DNA of 64,000 nucleotides from Neorhizobium galegae (GTDB lineage Bacteria > Pseudomonadota > Alphaproteobacteria > Rhizobiales > Rhizobiaceae): contig NZ_JAGIPG010000004.1 in the NCBI RefSeq assembly GCF_017877055.1, positions 558,001 through 622,000 of the forward strand, given 5' to 3'. Made by a program: the position numbers and the translations under genes. Below, piece after piece: positions 36,892-45,798 of this stretch. Position 1 is the first letter of the stretch; every line of letters begins with the position of its first letter. The notes under the pieces were generated by a model that was not told the DNA's origin, ran no database searches, and was given only the letters and a program-made list of their open reading frames with translations.

Positions 36892-37503
36892 ATGAAACTC
36901 TACTATCATCCGCTGTCAGGTCATGCCCATCGCGCACACCTTTTCCTGTCGCTCATCGGTCAAAAGTTTGAACTGATCGAAGTTGACCTGGTGAAGGGCG
37001 AACACAAGAAGGCTGCCTTCCTTGCACTCAACAGCTTCGGCCAGGTCCCCGTGCTTGTCGACGGCGAAACCGTCATCCAGGATTCGAATGCTATTCTGGT
37101 CTATCTTGCCAAGAAGCTGAGGAAGACTGAATGGCTCGCAGAGGATGCAGTAGGCGCCGCCAGAATTGAACGTTGGCTGTCGATTGCGGCAGGCCAAATA
37201 GCCTACGGTCCGGCCGCCGCCCGCCTCAACACTGTCTTCGGTGCGAATTTTAACCCGGATGAAGTCATCGGTCGGGCTCATGACTTACTTAAGGTCGTGG
37301 AGCAAGAGCTCACGGCGCGTCATTGGCTCGCCGCCGATCATGCAACCATCGCCGACATTGCTCTTTACAGCTATATTGCACGGGCCCCCGAGGGCAATGT
37401 TGATCTGTCTGCTTATCCGAAGGTCGGCGCATGGCTGATGCGAATCGAGCAACTGCCGGGCTTCGTACCGTTCGTTAAGACGCCAGTCGGCCTAGCCGCC
37501 TAA
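36892..37503 (+). CDS. Glutathione S-transferase
   Basis: A 203-residue cytosolic GST: thioredoxin-like N-terminal domain (MKLYYHPLSGHAHRAHLFLSL to VIQDSNAILVYLA, which holds the gamma-glutamyl-binding Asp-Ser) and an all-helical C-terminal domain with TIADIALYSYI. AAGGAG lies ten bases ahead of the ATG. It is 28 bases upstream of the reductase fusion gene and is probably co-transcribed with it, which suggests detoxification of an electrophile or thiol chemistry. Confidence 0.92.
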   Translation: MKLYYHPLSGHAHRAHLFLSLIGQKFELIEVDLVKGEHKKAAFLALNSFGQVPVLVDGETVIQDSNAILVYLAKKLRKTEWLAEDAVGAARIERWLSIAAGQIAYGPAAARLNTVFGANFNPDEVIGRAHDLLKVVEQELTARHWLAADHATIADIALYSYIARAPEGNVDLSAYPKVGAWLMRIEQLPGFVPFVKTPVGLAA

Positions 37504-37531
37504 CAAGAAATTCCAATAAGGAGTCACGGCA

Positions 37532-39604
37532 ATGGACAGCCATATAAATAACGAAAAGCCATTGCCGTGGCATAACGGCGAGCTCGAGATTCAAAGGAAA
37601 GCAGGCGTAGTGGAGAAGGCCGCCGATCTTGGGCGACGTTTTATCCGGGACCACTTGATCGAGCAGCACAGTCTCTTCTACCAACAGCTTCCCTTTGTCG
37701 TCGTGGGTGCCGTCGATGATGCAGGCGATCCGTGGGCGACGATCATCGCTGGGCAGCCGGGTTTTCTCCGCGCGACTGACGACTATACCCTTAATGTTTC
37801 GTTCCGCCGGGATCCTTCTGATCCAGCCGACCGAGGGTTCAACAATAGCGATGCTGTAGGGGTTTTGGGCATCGAACTAAACACGCGGCGCCGTAATCGA
37901 ATTAATGGAGATGTCGGGAATTCGGGCCCTGCTGGATTCGACGTTAAGGTTGTCCAAAGTTACGGAAACTGTCCCCGGTACATCCAACTTAGAGATTTTT
38001 ATTTTGCTCGCGAGCCGGGCCTACCGTTCGTGGGGGACGTGGAACTTCTCCCAAGATTGGACAGTGACGCAATTGAAATGATCAACTCTGCCGACGCGTT
38101 TTTTGTCGCGTCTTACTCGGAGGATGCTAGCGGGCGACAGGCAGATGGTTCCAGTCGTGGCGGGAAGCCTGGTTTCGTGCGTGTAGATGAAGACGGTAGC
38201 CTGACTATCCCGGATTTCAATGGGAACACCTTCTTCAACACGCTAGGCAACGTCCTTTTAAATGGACGCGCGGGTCTAACATTTGTCGATTTTTCCAATG
38301 GTGACATGCTGCAAATGACCGGACGAGCAAAAGTCATCTTCGACTCTGCGGAAATCGTTGCTTTCCAAGGCGCGGAGCGTTTTTGGAATTTCAAGCCGGA
38401 AAAGCTGGTACGGCGGAGAGGCGCACTCGCTATTCGTTGGATCAAGCGGGAATCCGGTGAGAGCCCGAATGCAGTTATGACAGGGGATTGGCAGCAGGTG
38501 GATGAACGGCTGCGGGCACAATCGCTTGCAGCGCAGTGGCGTTTGTTCCGTATCGAACATGCCATCGACGAAAACGATCTTGTTCGGTCATTCTATCTCA
38601 CCCCGACGGATGGCGCCGGGATAATTCCGCATCAAGCAGGACAGCATCTGCCGATCCGGGTCACTCTGCCGGGTGACGAAGGGCCAACGATCCGGACCTA
38701 CACCATTTCTGCAGCGCCTTCGGATGGCATGTATCGCATCAGCGTAAAGCGTCAGGGAAGGGTTTCCCAATATCTGCACAGGCTTTCGGAAGGAGCGAAT
38801 ATCGAGGTCCGGGCCCCGGCAGGTGCTTTCACAATTGACGCAGCGGCCTCACGTCCCGCCGTGATGATTGCCGCAGGCATCGGCATCACACCTATACTCG
38901 CTATGCTTCGTCACATCGTTTATGAAGGGGTGCGCAAACAGAGTATTCGTAGGACTTGGCTTTTCTATTCGGCGCGATCGAGGGCTGAACAGGCTTTCGG
39001 TGATGAGTTGGACGACTTGGCCGTTGCCTCTGGAGGTAATATTCGAATTTATCGTCTGCTGACCAATCCAGACGGCGCGGTGTCTCGGGTCAATTTCGAT
39101 GCGGTAGGACGGATCGACCTTGACGTCCTGAAACGCTCTCTCCCGTGGGATGATTACGAATTCTATCTATGCGGACCGCCGTCTTTCATGCAGGGGACTT
39201 ATTCGGCGCTTCGATCCGTCAACGTTTCCGACAGCCGAATCTTTGCGGAAAGCTTTGGTCCGGCATCAATATCTCGGTCGGCAGACACCGGATCGTCAAG
39301 CGAAAGCATGCTTGAAATTGCGACGCATTCCGTACCAGTGAGGTTCGTTGGGTCTTCAAAAGAAGCAATCTGGTCGCCCGAAAGCGGATCTCTACTGGAA
39401 TTCGCCGAAGCCCAGGGTCTCTCTCCTGCCTTCAGTTGCAGGGCCGGTACCTGCGGAACATGCGCGACGCGGATCATCGAGGGCGCAGTCACCTACAAAG
39501 ATAAACCATTGGTCTCCGTGGGGACCGATCAAGCCTTGATCTGCTGTGCTTATCCCGCCAATAACGGAAATGATAAAGCTGTTGGATTGCAACTAAATAT
39601 CTGA
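37532..39604 (+). CDS. PPOX-like FMN domain fused to ferredoxin-NADP reductase and 2Fe-2S ferredoxin
   Basis: A 690-residue fusion. Residues about 30-200 resemble the pyridoxamine-phosphate-oxidase-like FMN-binding barrel (VVVGAVDDAGDPWATIIAGQ). About residues 330-590 form an FAD/NAD(P)H reductase (HLPIRVTLPG and RTYTISAAP for FAD; IAAGIGITPILAMLRH for the nucleotide). The C-terminal 85 residues are a plant-type ferredoxin with cysteines in SCRAGTCGTC and LICCAYP. AGGAG lies eight bases ahead of the ATG. Electrons can flow from NAD(P)H through FAD to the cluster and perhaps to FMN. The end acceptor is unknown, and the GST next door hints at thiol or electrophile chemistry. Confidence 0.9.
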   Translation: MDSHINNEKPLPWHNGELEIQRKAGVVEKAADLGRRFIRDHLIEQHSLFYQQLPFVVVGAVDDAGDPWATIIAGQPGFLRATDDYTLNVSFRRDPSDPADRGFNNSDAVGVLGIELNTRRRNRINGDVGNSGPAGFDVKVVQSYGNCPRYIQLRDFYFAREPGLPFVGDVELLPRLDSDAIEMINSADAFFVASYSEDASGRQADGSSRGGKPGFVRVDEDGSLTIPDFNGNTFFNTLGNVLLNGRAGLTFVDFSNGDMLQMTGRAKVIFDSAEIVAFQGAERFWNFKPEKLVRRRGALAIRWIKRESGESPNAVMTGDWQQVDERLRAQSLAAQWRLFRIEHAIDENDLVRSFYLTPTDGAGIIPHQAGQHLPIRVTLPGDEGPTIRTYTISAAPSDGMYRISVKRQGRVSQYLHRLSEGANIEVRAPAGAFTIDAAASRPAVMIAAGIGITPILAMLRHIVYEGVRKQSIRRTWLFYSARSRAEQAFGDELDDLAVASGGNIRIYRLLTNPDGAVSRVNFDAVGRIDLDVLKRSLPWDDYEFYLCGPPSFMQGTYSALRSVNVSDSRIFAESFGPASISRSADTGSSSESMLEIATHSVPVRFVGSSKEAIWSPESGSLLEFAEAQGLSPAFSCRAGTCGTCATRIIEGAVTYKDKPLVSVGTDQALICCAYPANNGNDKAVGLQLNI

Positions 39605-39678
39605 GATGAGCAATAGCTCACCTGGTATGCGAGGCCTAAAATACGAAGACTGTCCTAGCCACCTAGTTGGCTGAGCAT

Positions 39679-40575
39679 TCAGTTGAAATATCTGTTCGCC
39701 CGTAAGCGAGACACTGAAAGATCTACAAACTTCCGGACCTTCGCAGATGCCTGTCGGCCGTCGGGATGAACCACGTGTATCGGAAGTGCTTCCTCTTCAT
39801 AGTCGGATAGGACGGTTTGCAATTTACTCTCACTCAAGAGGGGGGCAATTTGGTACGACAGTATTCGCGTCAGCCCCCAACCGCTTACTGCAGCAGATAT
39901 CGCCGCTTCGTTATTGCTACACAAGAGACGAGGATTGATGTGAACTGCCGACTTACGCTGGCATCCGAAACGCCATTCGAGCGACGCCCATGCGTTGGTA
40001 GTAGCAACAATCCGATGCTTGGTAAGGTCGCTCGGGACAGTCGGTACGCCCCACTTTTCAAAGTACGCTGGCGATCCACATATGACTCGCCGAACTTTTC
40101 CCACCTGCGTTGCAGCAAATCCTGAATCAGGTAAATGCCCAATGCGAACTGCAACATCCACGTCCTCATCAACGATGTTTACGACACGATCGACGAAAAG
40201 ACTCCGGCCTCTGACGTCGGAATAAAGATCCAGGTAGTCAGTCAGTATCGGCAAGACAAATTGAGTACCAAATAGCGCAGGAGCCGTTACAGATAGAGTT
40301 CCGGTGGGTTTGCTATATGCTCCAGCCGCGATCGCTTCCGCTTCAGACACTTCCGAAAGAATTCGCTGGCAATCCGAGAAATAACGTTCACCGGCCTCGG
40401 TTAGCTTCACCGAGCGGGTCGTTCGGATGAGGAGGCGCGCCCCTATTTCCGTCTCCAAAGCGGAGATGATGCGCGAGACCGCAGGAGGGCTCATGTGAAA
40501 CTGACGTCCTGCCTCAGCAAAGCTCTTTAATTCTGAGACTTTGACGAAAACCGTCATAGCTTGCCATTTGTTCAT
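39679..40575 (-). CDS. LysR-family regulator
   Basis: A 298-residue LysR protein of the CrgA-like group: HTH in KSFAEAGRQFHMSPPAVSRIISALE, then effector domain with GTLSVTAPALFGTQFVLP. It converges on the reductase-fusion gene, 74 bp apart. Its likely target is not obvious from position. Confidence 0.9.
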   Translation of the reverse strand: MNKWQAMTVFVKVSELKSFAEAGRQFHMSPPAVSRIISALETEIGARLLIRTTRSVKLTEAGERYFSDCQRILSEVSEAEAIAAGAYSKPTGTLSVTAPALFGTQFVLPILTDYLDLYSDVRGRSLFVDRVVNIVDEDVDVAVRIGHLPDSGFAATQVGKVRRVICGSPAYFEKWGVPTVPSDLTKHRIVATTNAWASLEWRFGCQRKSAVHINPRLLCSNNEAAISAAVSGWGLTRILSYQIAPLLSESKLQTVLSDYEEEALPIHVVHPDGRQASAKVRKFVDLSVSRLRANRYFN

Positions 40576-40646
40576 GAGCTCGAGGTTCTTTCCCTATGGA
40601 TATCCCAGTTCGAACGCTCCATTATCGGACCGCTTAGATGGATGCA

Positions 40647-40985
40647 TTATCTGAGATCATGTTTTCGAGGGGCGGTTCTCAGTTCATCGAGCAAGCTGCG
40701 CAGATGGTCGGCAAGTAGTGGCAATCCTAGAGTGGCTAACTTGGTTTCTGCATGTGTGATTGCGAGCTCGTTTTTTTTAGATTCCGCCAACACAAACTTC
40801 ACAGCGCTATCGATAATGACGTCAAAGCTACCCCCCCGTTCCGCGGCATCAATCTCCGCACCGGTCAGTGATATTTTCGTGGCTTCAGCCTTCAGTTTAT
40901 CGAGCAAAGCAGAATCGCGTCGCGCTGCTGCGAGCGCTAACTCAACATGTAACCGCATGGCCGCTGTAATAGGGCGCTTGATCAT
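40647..40985 (-). CDS. Small carboxymuconolactone-decarboxylase-like protein
   Basis: A 112-residue helical protein starting at 40985 (GGAG six bases upstream). The layout (RLHVELALAAARRDSALLDKL, then GAEIDAAERGGSFDVIIDSAVKF) resembles small alpha-helical AhpD/CMD-family proteins, but the CxxC motif of AhpD-type peroxidases is absent. I cannot assign an activity. It lies on the same strand as the LysR gene and just upstream of it. Confidence 0.55.
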   Translation of the reverse strand: MIKRPITAAMRLHVELALAAARRDSALLDKLKAEATKISLTGAEIDAAERGGSFDVIIDSAVKFVLAESKKNELAITHAETKLATLGLPLLADHLRSLLDELRTAPRKHDLR

Positions 40986-41379
40986 AACTTTCTCCGCGCG
41001 TCCCGTTACATAATTTCTATCTTTAGAGATCGGATAGAACGCATTGTTTTTCATTCAGCAATTACAAATCTGTCGGCTGGTGGTACCGGCGAGACTCCGT
41101 CGACGGTAGATCCGCAAGGCCTAAACCTGAAGATCGTTTTTTCTCAACACTTTCTTTCATAGGCTGAAATAATGTCGCGCAGCGGAGCCCGTTAGTGCGG
41201 TCGTTGCCGTTGGATAAAACACATCTCTAGCAAAATCCTGCTGTTGCTGAGACAACGTGGGTCGGTTAGTTTCGTTAACTGAAAGACACCATCCGATATC
41301 ACGATAAGATTGCGAGCGCTTTACGCGTCGATCTTTCTACGAAAATCACGACATCAAGGGGTTCAAGACTATGGTGGCG
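40986..41379. other. Intergenic stretch before the amidohydrolase pseudogene
   Basis: About 390 bp with no supportable gene. The missing N-terminal part of the amidohydrolase would be expected here but I cannot detect it. Confidence 0.45.
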
Positions 41380-42215
41380 ATGGATCGTGTCAAAGCGGGC
41401 TTGTCCATGCCGATTGAATGGGGCCCCTACAGTTCGGTCAATCAAGGTGTAATGCATGCGTGCGGACATGATGCCCACGCGGCGATGGGATACGCGACTG
41501 TGGTATTGCTTGCTCGTTAGAAAGAGAATTTTCGCGGAACCGTGCCGCTCATCTTCCAGCCAGCGGAAGAAGCGGAACCGCTTGGCGGTCATCGAGTAGT
41601 TCAAAGAAGGCCTGCTCGACGATGTCGACGCGGCTTCGGCATCCACGTCGATCCGTATATGCCTTCGGGAAAGATCTGGGTTGGCGCATGACCGTATACG
41701 CTCGCATCGGACATTTTCGACGTGATCGTAAGGGGCAACTCGGCTCACGCGGCGCATCCTTTCGAAGGTGTTGACGCCATTACCAACACATGCTCGATGA
41801 TCGCCGAATTGCAGAAGATTGTATCTCGCGAGATCGATCCGTTCGGTCCTCATGGCTGCGCCTGCGCGAAATCCTGGAAGGTGTGGCTGCCTCGCATGGA
41901 GCAAGCGTTGACGTCCAAATTCAACGGTGAACCTGCCGTGGTCAATGACGCGAACATGGTCGAGATCATCCGCAGAACGAGCGGCGCCCTGATCGGTCAC
42001 GAAAACACGATGAATGCTCCGGGATGGACGGCTGCGGATGATTTCGCTTTCTACAGCGAGAAATGCCGGTCGGTCTATTTCCGCCTCGGGATCAGAAATG
42101 AAGAGGTAGGATCAGTTATCCGCTGCATCATCCTCGCTTCCGCGTCGATGAGACAACGCTAAAAATCGGAGCAGCAGTGCTTTCCGCAGCTGCATTGGAT
42201 TTCCTAGCGGCCTGA
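41380..42215 (+). pseudogene. M20-family amidohydrolase remnant
   Basis: Fragments of an M20 peptidase/amidohydrolase (hippurate hydrolase type) in shifting frames: PIEWGPYSSVNQGVMHACGHDAH near 41415, FQPAEEAEPLGG near 41560, HVDPYMPSGK near 41645, DVIVRGNSAHAAHPFEGVDAI near 41720, APGWTAADDFAFYSEK near 42015 and a C-terminus GAAVLSAAALDFLAA with stop at 42215. In-frame stops (at about 41517 and 41688), frameshifts and a central deletion show that it is dead. The N-terminus is missing. Confidence 0.85.
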
Positions 42216-42349
42216 TTGAGTCAGGCCACAGGACAGAGAGGGCGGCAGACCATACCTTGTTTGGTTCAAGGTTATCCTCGATCATCAATGACCTCTATGT
42301 CTCATAAATTTGCTGAACGATTGCGTAAAATGAGGTAACTCATACTGAC

Positions 42350-43342
42350 TCACAAAGAAAAGGCTGTTTTTCCGCATCCGACTTGAAGTTTGAGTTCGCG
42401 CGCGGTCCTGAGGCGAGCGAAATCGTCGCCGGCATGATGCGAAGACCGGGTCAGCGGGCTCGACGCAACCATCAGAAAACCTTTGGTATAGGCGACCGTC
42501 TCGTAGGACTTGAATTCCTCCGGCGTTACGAAACTCATGACCGCATGGTGTTTGCGAGTCGGCTGCAGGTACTGGCCGATGGTCAGGAAGTCGACGTCGG
42601 CGGTGCGCAGATCGTCCATCAGCTGCAGCACTTCGTTGCGCTCCTCGCCGAGCCCCACCATGATGCCGGACTTGGTAAACATGGTCGGATCCAGCTCCTT
42701 CACCCGCTGCAGCAGCCGGACGGAGTGGAAATAGCGGGCGCCGGGGCGCACCGTCAGATAGTTGCCGGGGACGGTTTCCATATTGTGGTTGAACACGTCC
42801 GGCTTGGCGGCGACGACTCGCTCCAGCGCACCGGGCTTTTTCAGGAAGTCCGGCGTCAGGATTTCGATCGTCGTTGCCGGCGACGCGGCACGGATCGCCC
42901 AGATCACCTTCTCAAAATGTTCGGCGCCGCCGTCGGCAAGGTCATCGCGGTCGACGGAGGTGATGACCACGTGGGACAGGCCCATCTGCTTGACGGCCTT
43001 GGCGACGTTTTCGGGCTCTTCCATGTCGAGCGCATTCGGCTTGCCGGTCGCGACATTGCAGAAGGCACAGGCGCGGGTGCAGATCTCACCCATGATCATG
43101 AAGGTGGCGTGTTTCTTGTCCCAGCACTCGCCGATATTGGGGCAGCCCGCTTCTTCGCAGACCGTCACCAGCTTGTGTTCCTTCACGATCGATCGTGTTT
43201 CCTGGTATCCCTTGGGAACCGGCGCCTTGACGCGGATCCATTCGGGCTTGCGCATCACCTCGGTATCGGGACGATGTGCCTTTTCCGGATGGCGGACGCG
43301 CTTTTCTTCGAAAAGAGCCGTCCTGTCGAGAATGGTGACCAT
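42350..43342 (-). CDS. lipA: Lipoyl synthase
   Basis: A 330-residue radical SAM enzyme that inserts two sulfurs into octanoyl groups on lipoyl domains. Both cluster motifs are visible: the N-terminal CxxxxCxxxxxC in CEEAGCPNIGEC and the radical-SAM CxxxCxxC in CTRACAFC. TPDFLKKPGALE and SGIMVGLGEERNEV are further family features, and the conserved C-terminal Arg-Ser-Ser-Tyr/His region appears as LTRSSHHAGD. In related genomes a housekeeping lipA lies near the pyruvate dehydrogenase genes, so this may be a second copy. GcvH of the glycine cleavage operon seven kilobases away needs lipoylation. Confidence 0.96.
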   Translation of the reverse strand: MVTILDRTALFEEKRVRHPEKAHRPDTEVMRKPEWIRVKAPVPKGYQETRSIVKEHKLVTVCEEAGCPNIGECWDKKHATFMIMGEICTRACAFCNVATGKPNALDMEEPENVAKAVKQMGLSHVVITSVDRDDLADGGAEHFEKVIWAIRAASPATTIEILTPDFLKKPGALERVVAAKPDVFNHNMETVPGNYLTVRPGARYFHSVRLLQRVKELDPTMFTKSGIMVGLGEERNEVLQLMDDLRTADVDFLTIGQYLQPTRKHHAVMSFVTPEEFKSYETVAYTKGFLMVASSPLTRSSHHAGDDFARLRTARELKLQVGCGKTAFSL

Positions 43343-43375
43343 TGGACTTCCATTTCAGCAAGATCTTGAACCATC

Positions 43376-43407
43376 CCGCCGGCGGCATTTTGAGCTTCTG
43401 CCGGCGG
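43376..43407 (-). terminator. Possible hairpin terminator after the isochorismatase-fold gene
   Basis: CCGCCGGC and GCCGGCGG form an 8-bp GC-rich stem in the 84 bp between the hydrolase stop and the lipA start. No T-run follows, so it may weaken rather than stop transcription into lipA. Confidence 0.4.
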
Positions 43408-43426
43408 AGCTTAGAACGTGCGGCCG

Positions 43427-44125
43427 CTAGTTACTGGGGAGATACGCTAAAAGCTCGTCGGCATTCATCACGTTGCAGTAGATCATATTCATGATCGCCA
43501 GTTCCTGGTCATGCAACTGGTCTGAAGCGGCTGCACACGCATCATCGATGACGATCACGTCGAAACTTTCATCCGCCAGGCTCCTCACGGTGGATGATAC
43601 GCATTGATCCGTGAAGATGCCGACACACACGACATGTGTGATGCCCATGTTGGAAAGGATCAGACGCAAATTGGTGCCGGTCAAAGCGCTATCGGTGGTT
43701 TTGGTAACCTGAACTTCGCTCGGGAGCGGCTTCAACTCGTCGACGATCTGCGATGGGGTCTGATCTTTCGGCAAAAGGAGATTGTTCCAGCCTGGCTTCT
43801 TCTGGCTTAGCGACCGGTCGCGGCCATCCTCATACTGGCAGGCGATCCGCGCGAACATCGTGTCCAGGCCCCGCGCGCGAAATTCCTGGACGAGTTTTGC
43901 GATGGTGGGAATGACCAGGCCGTGCATTCGGTCGTGAAACGGTGTCCAGTCGTAAAAACGCTCGAGTTCCTTCCCTTCCAGAGTATTGACGTCTGGCCGC
44001 TCCAGGTATGTGTTCTGCACATCAATGACGAGAAGTGCGACTTTACCCCTAACCAGCATCGGATCGTCGGGTTCGGGAGCACCCTTGTAATAGAGAGAAC
44101 GTCGCGAAGTTTTCCAGTTGCTCAT
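43427..44125 (-). CDS. Isochorismatase-family cysteine hydrolase
   Basis: A 232-residue hydrolase with the family's Asp-Lys-Cys triad: Asp35 in LLVIDVQNTY, Lys142 in VTKTTDSALTG and Cys175 in GIFTDQCVSST. The family includes N-carbamoylsarcosine amidase, biuret and nicotinamide hydrolases and oxamate hydrolases, so it probably hydrolyses a small amide. AAGGGG precedes the ATG. Its gene lies next to a nitrogen-rich set (GS-like ligase, nitrilase, amidotransferase), which suggests a part in release of ammonia or glycine from a nitrogen compound. Confidence 0.9.
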   Translation of the reverse strand: MSNWKTSRRSLYYKGAPEPDDPMLVRGKVALLVIDVQNTYLERPDVNTLEGKELERFYDWTPFHDRMHGLVIPTIAKLVQEFRARGLDTMFARIACQYEDGRDRSLSQKKPGWNNLLLPKDQTPSQIVDELKPLPSEVQVTKTTDSALTGTNLRLILSNMGITHVVCVGIFTDQCVSSTVRSLADESFDVIVIDDACAAASDQLHDQELAIMNMIYCNVMNADELLAYLPSN

Positions 44126-44151
44126 AAATCACCCCTTCAGGATTCCAACGT

Positions 44152-44183
44152 TTGTCGCGCCTGACCGGGACCAGGCGCGACAA
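44152..44183. terminator. Perfect 12-bp hairpin between DUF1097 and hydrolase genes
   Basis: TTGTCGCGCCTG pairs with CAGGCGCGACAA around an eight-base loop. It lies ten bases past the DUF1097 stop on the minus strand. No clear T-run follows, so it may be an attenuating or mRNA-protecting hairpin within one operon. Confidence 0.5.
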
Positions 44184-44192
44184 GGCAACTTC

Positions 44193-44711
44193 TCAGGCTG
44201 TCTTACTTGCGAAAGCCGCAGAGAGCTTGGCCGACGCATATCCGAAAAGCGTTCCTATCGTCATCGAGACGATGATCACGATCAGGACGTTTTTGAAACT
44301 GGCGGAAAGCAGCGAGGCATATGTGAATGCATCCGGCGTCTGACTGATATACGCAAACGTCGTCGCATAGCCGAGCGTCACGGCGGGAACCGAAGAAACC
44401 GGCGCAAAAGGAGACGCCAGGATATAGACTACGACGCTAATGAAGACGAGCAGGCCGACCCAGATTGGGGCCGGGAGGCCCGCAACGGGGCTTGAGAGTA
44501 TGAGAAGTGCAACGATCCAGGCGACAAACACCCCGAAGGCGTTCGACGTGATGTTGAGGCCGACGGCACGGTTGTCGCCGCCGATCGCAAAAAAGGAAGC
44601 CCAAGCGACGAAGGCCGCCCAGATAAGAATGGTCCCGATCGATAAGAAACCCCAGGTAGCGATCCCTCCTAGAATTCCGACTCCGAGCGCTGTTGCAAGT
44701 ACTGTAGGCAT
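44193..44711 (-). CDS. DUF1097 inner-membrane protein
   Basis: A 172-residue protein with about five to six hydrophobic segments covering almost its whole length, matching the layout of DUF1097 proteins (WAAFVAWASFFAIGG and the conserved SNAFGVFVAWI). No transport activity is established for the family. It lies upstream of the isochorismatase-fold hydrolase on the same strand and opposite the XRE-cupin regulator, so it may move that hydrolase's substrate. Confidence 0.85.
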   Translation of the reverse strand: MPTVLATALGVGILGGIATWGFLSIGTILIWAAFVAWASFFAIGGDNRAVGLNITSNAFGVFVAWIVALLILSSPVAGLPAPIWVGLLVFISVVVYILASPFAPVSSVPAVTLGYATTFAYISQTPDAFTYASLLSASFKNVLIVIIVSMTIGTLFGYASAKLSAAFASKTA

Positions 44712-44781
44712 GACGTGACCCTCTAAAGGTGTTTATTTTTGCGCAACCATAACAGCGAGATTCCGCCGATCCGTCAATTCC

Positions 44782-44817
44782 TTTTCTCTTACGCGAGATA
44801 TTTTCTCCCATAGGAGA
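44782..44817. promoter_or_regulatory. Candidate operator of the XRE-cupin regulator, site 1
   Basis: Two linked palindromic blocks: TTTTCTC...GAGA (44782-44798) and TTTTCTCC...AGGAGA (44801-44817). They lie between the divergent DUF1097 and XRE-cupin genes. A similar TTTTCTCG...CGAGAA block lies upstream of the GS-like gene. Binding by the XRE-cupin protein is inferred from position and symmetry. Confidence 0.45.
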
Positions 44818-44949
44818 TTATTGGGGGTCTTGGAAAAAAATGACATGTGGCGCTTGATAAGTCGTCGGCAAGCCATCTAATTAGATTGCTAAGGCGGGAA
44901 TAGGTAGATGGCGCGTTGCGATCTGTTGGGTGCATCGGAGAATATGACA

Positions 44950-45576
44950 ATGAATATCGGCAGTTCGGACGAGAGCTCGGAAGGCGAGGGAAGCTTTTTG
45001 CCGGGTACCGTGATCAAGGCGCAGCGGGTTGCGCGTGGCTGGACGCTTGACGAACTCAGCAAACGCAGCGGCGTGTCGATCGCCGCCATCTCGAAAATCG
45101 AAAAAGGCCAGTCGAATCCAAGCTTTGAAAGCACGCTTAAAATAGCTCGTAGCCTACAGATGAACTTCGTCAATATGATGGAGGGAGCAAAACCAAGTGG
45201 TAGCGGGATAACGGCGAGACTGACGTCCACGAAATCCGGCCAGGTCGAAACCTACAGGACGAGCAGGTACGACTACAACGTCCATTCAACAGGATTGACC
45301 CATAAAGTCATGGTCCCCCTGCAGATGACTATCCACAACAGAGAGGCTCCGCCAATTGCCGAATGGAGCATCCATGATGGGGAAGAGTTTATCTTCGTGC
45401 TAAAAGGAACGTTGCAATTCTTTACGGAGCATTACGCGCCACTCACGCTTCAAGCTGGAGAGAGCTGCTACCTGGACAGTACAATGCGGCATGCTTTTGC
45501 CGCGGTCGGGGAAGGCGACACGGAAATTCTATCAGTCTGCCTCTCCGTTCGCCCCTTCGAGAGTCTTGAACCCTGA
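44950..45576 (+). CDS. XRE-family HTH regulator with C-terminal cupin domain
   Basis: A 208-residue regulator if the ATG at 44950 is used (GGAG nine bases upstream); ATGs at 44944 and 44908 are alternatives. The XRE helix-turn-helix is GWTLDELSKRSGVSIAAISKIEKGQ and the cupin domain spans about residues 110-200 (EWSIHDGEEFIFVLKGTLQFF). PuuR, the regulator of gamma-glutamyl-putrescine catabolism, has the same two-domain layout. The next gene encodes a GS-like ligase, as PuuA does, so a similar regulatory logic is plausible. Confidence 0.9.
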   Translation: MNIGSSDESSEGEGSFLPGTVIKAQRVARGWTLDELSKRSGVSIAAISKIEKGQSNPSFESTLKIARSLQMNFVNMMEGAKPSGSGITARLTSTKSGQVETYRTSRYDYNVHSTGLTHKVMVPLQMTIHNREAPPIAEWSIHDGEEFIFVLKGTLQFFTEHYAPLTLQAGESCYLDSTMRHAFAAVGEGDTEILSVCLSVRPFESLEP

Positions 45577-45680
45577 TGAACGACCAATAACCCGACCAAA
45601 CGGATTGGATTATCGCAGGTTATCACCATGAAATAAGTCGTCGGCAAAATGAAAAGCGCAATATTTTTCCTTCTGTAGAA

Positions 45681-45703
45681 TTTTCTCGTTGACGAGAATT
45701 TTT
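45681..45703. promoter_or_regulatory. Candidate operator of the XRE-cupin regulator, site 2
   Basis: TTCTCG and CGAGAA form a perfect 6-bp repeat around TTGA within a TTTT...TTTTT context, about 100 bp upstream of the GS-like start codon. It resembles the blocks at 44782. The trailing T-run means it could instead be the terminator of the regulator gene, and the sequence does not settle this. Confidence 0.4.
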
Positions 45704-45798
45704 ATCGTAGTATCACTTTCGATGTCGACGGATTGCCGCGCTGTTTTAAAGCTAAAGAGCAACCACCGGGTCGAATTGAACATCAGAGGGTGATGACT

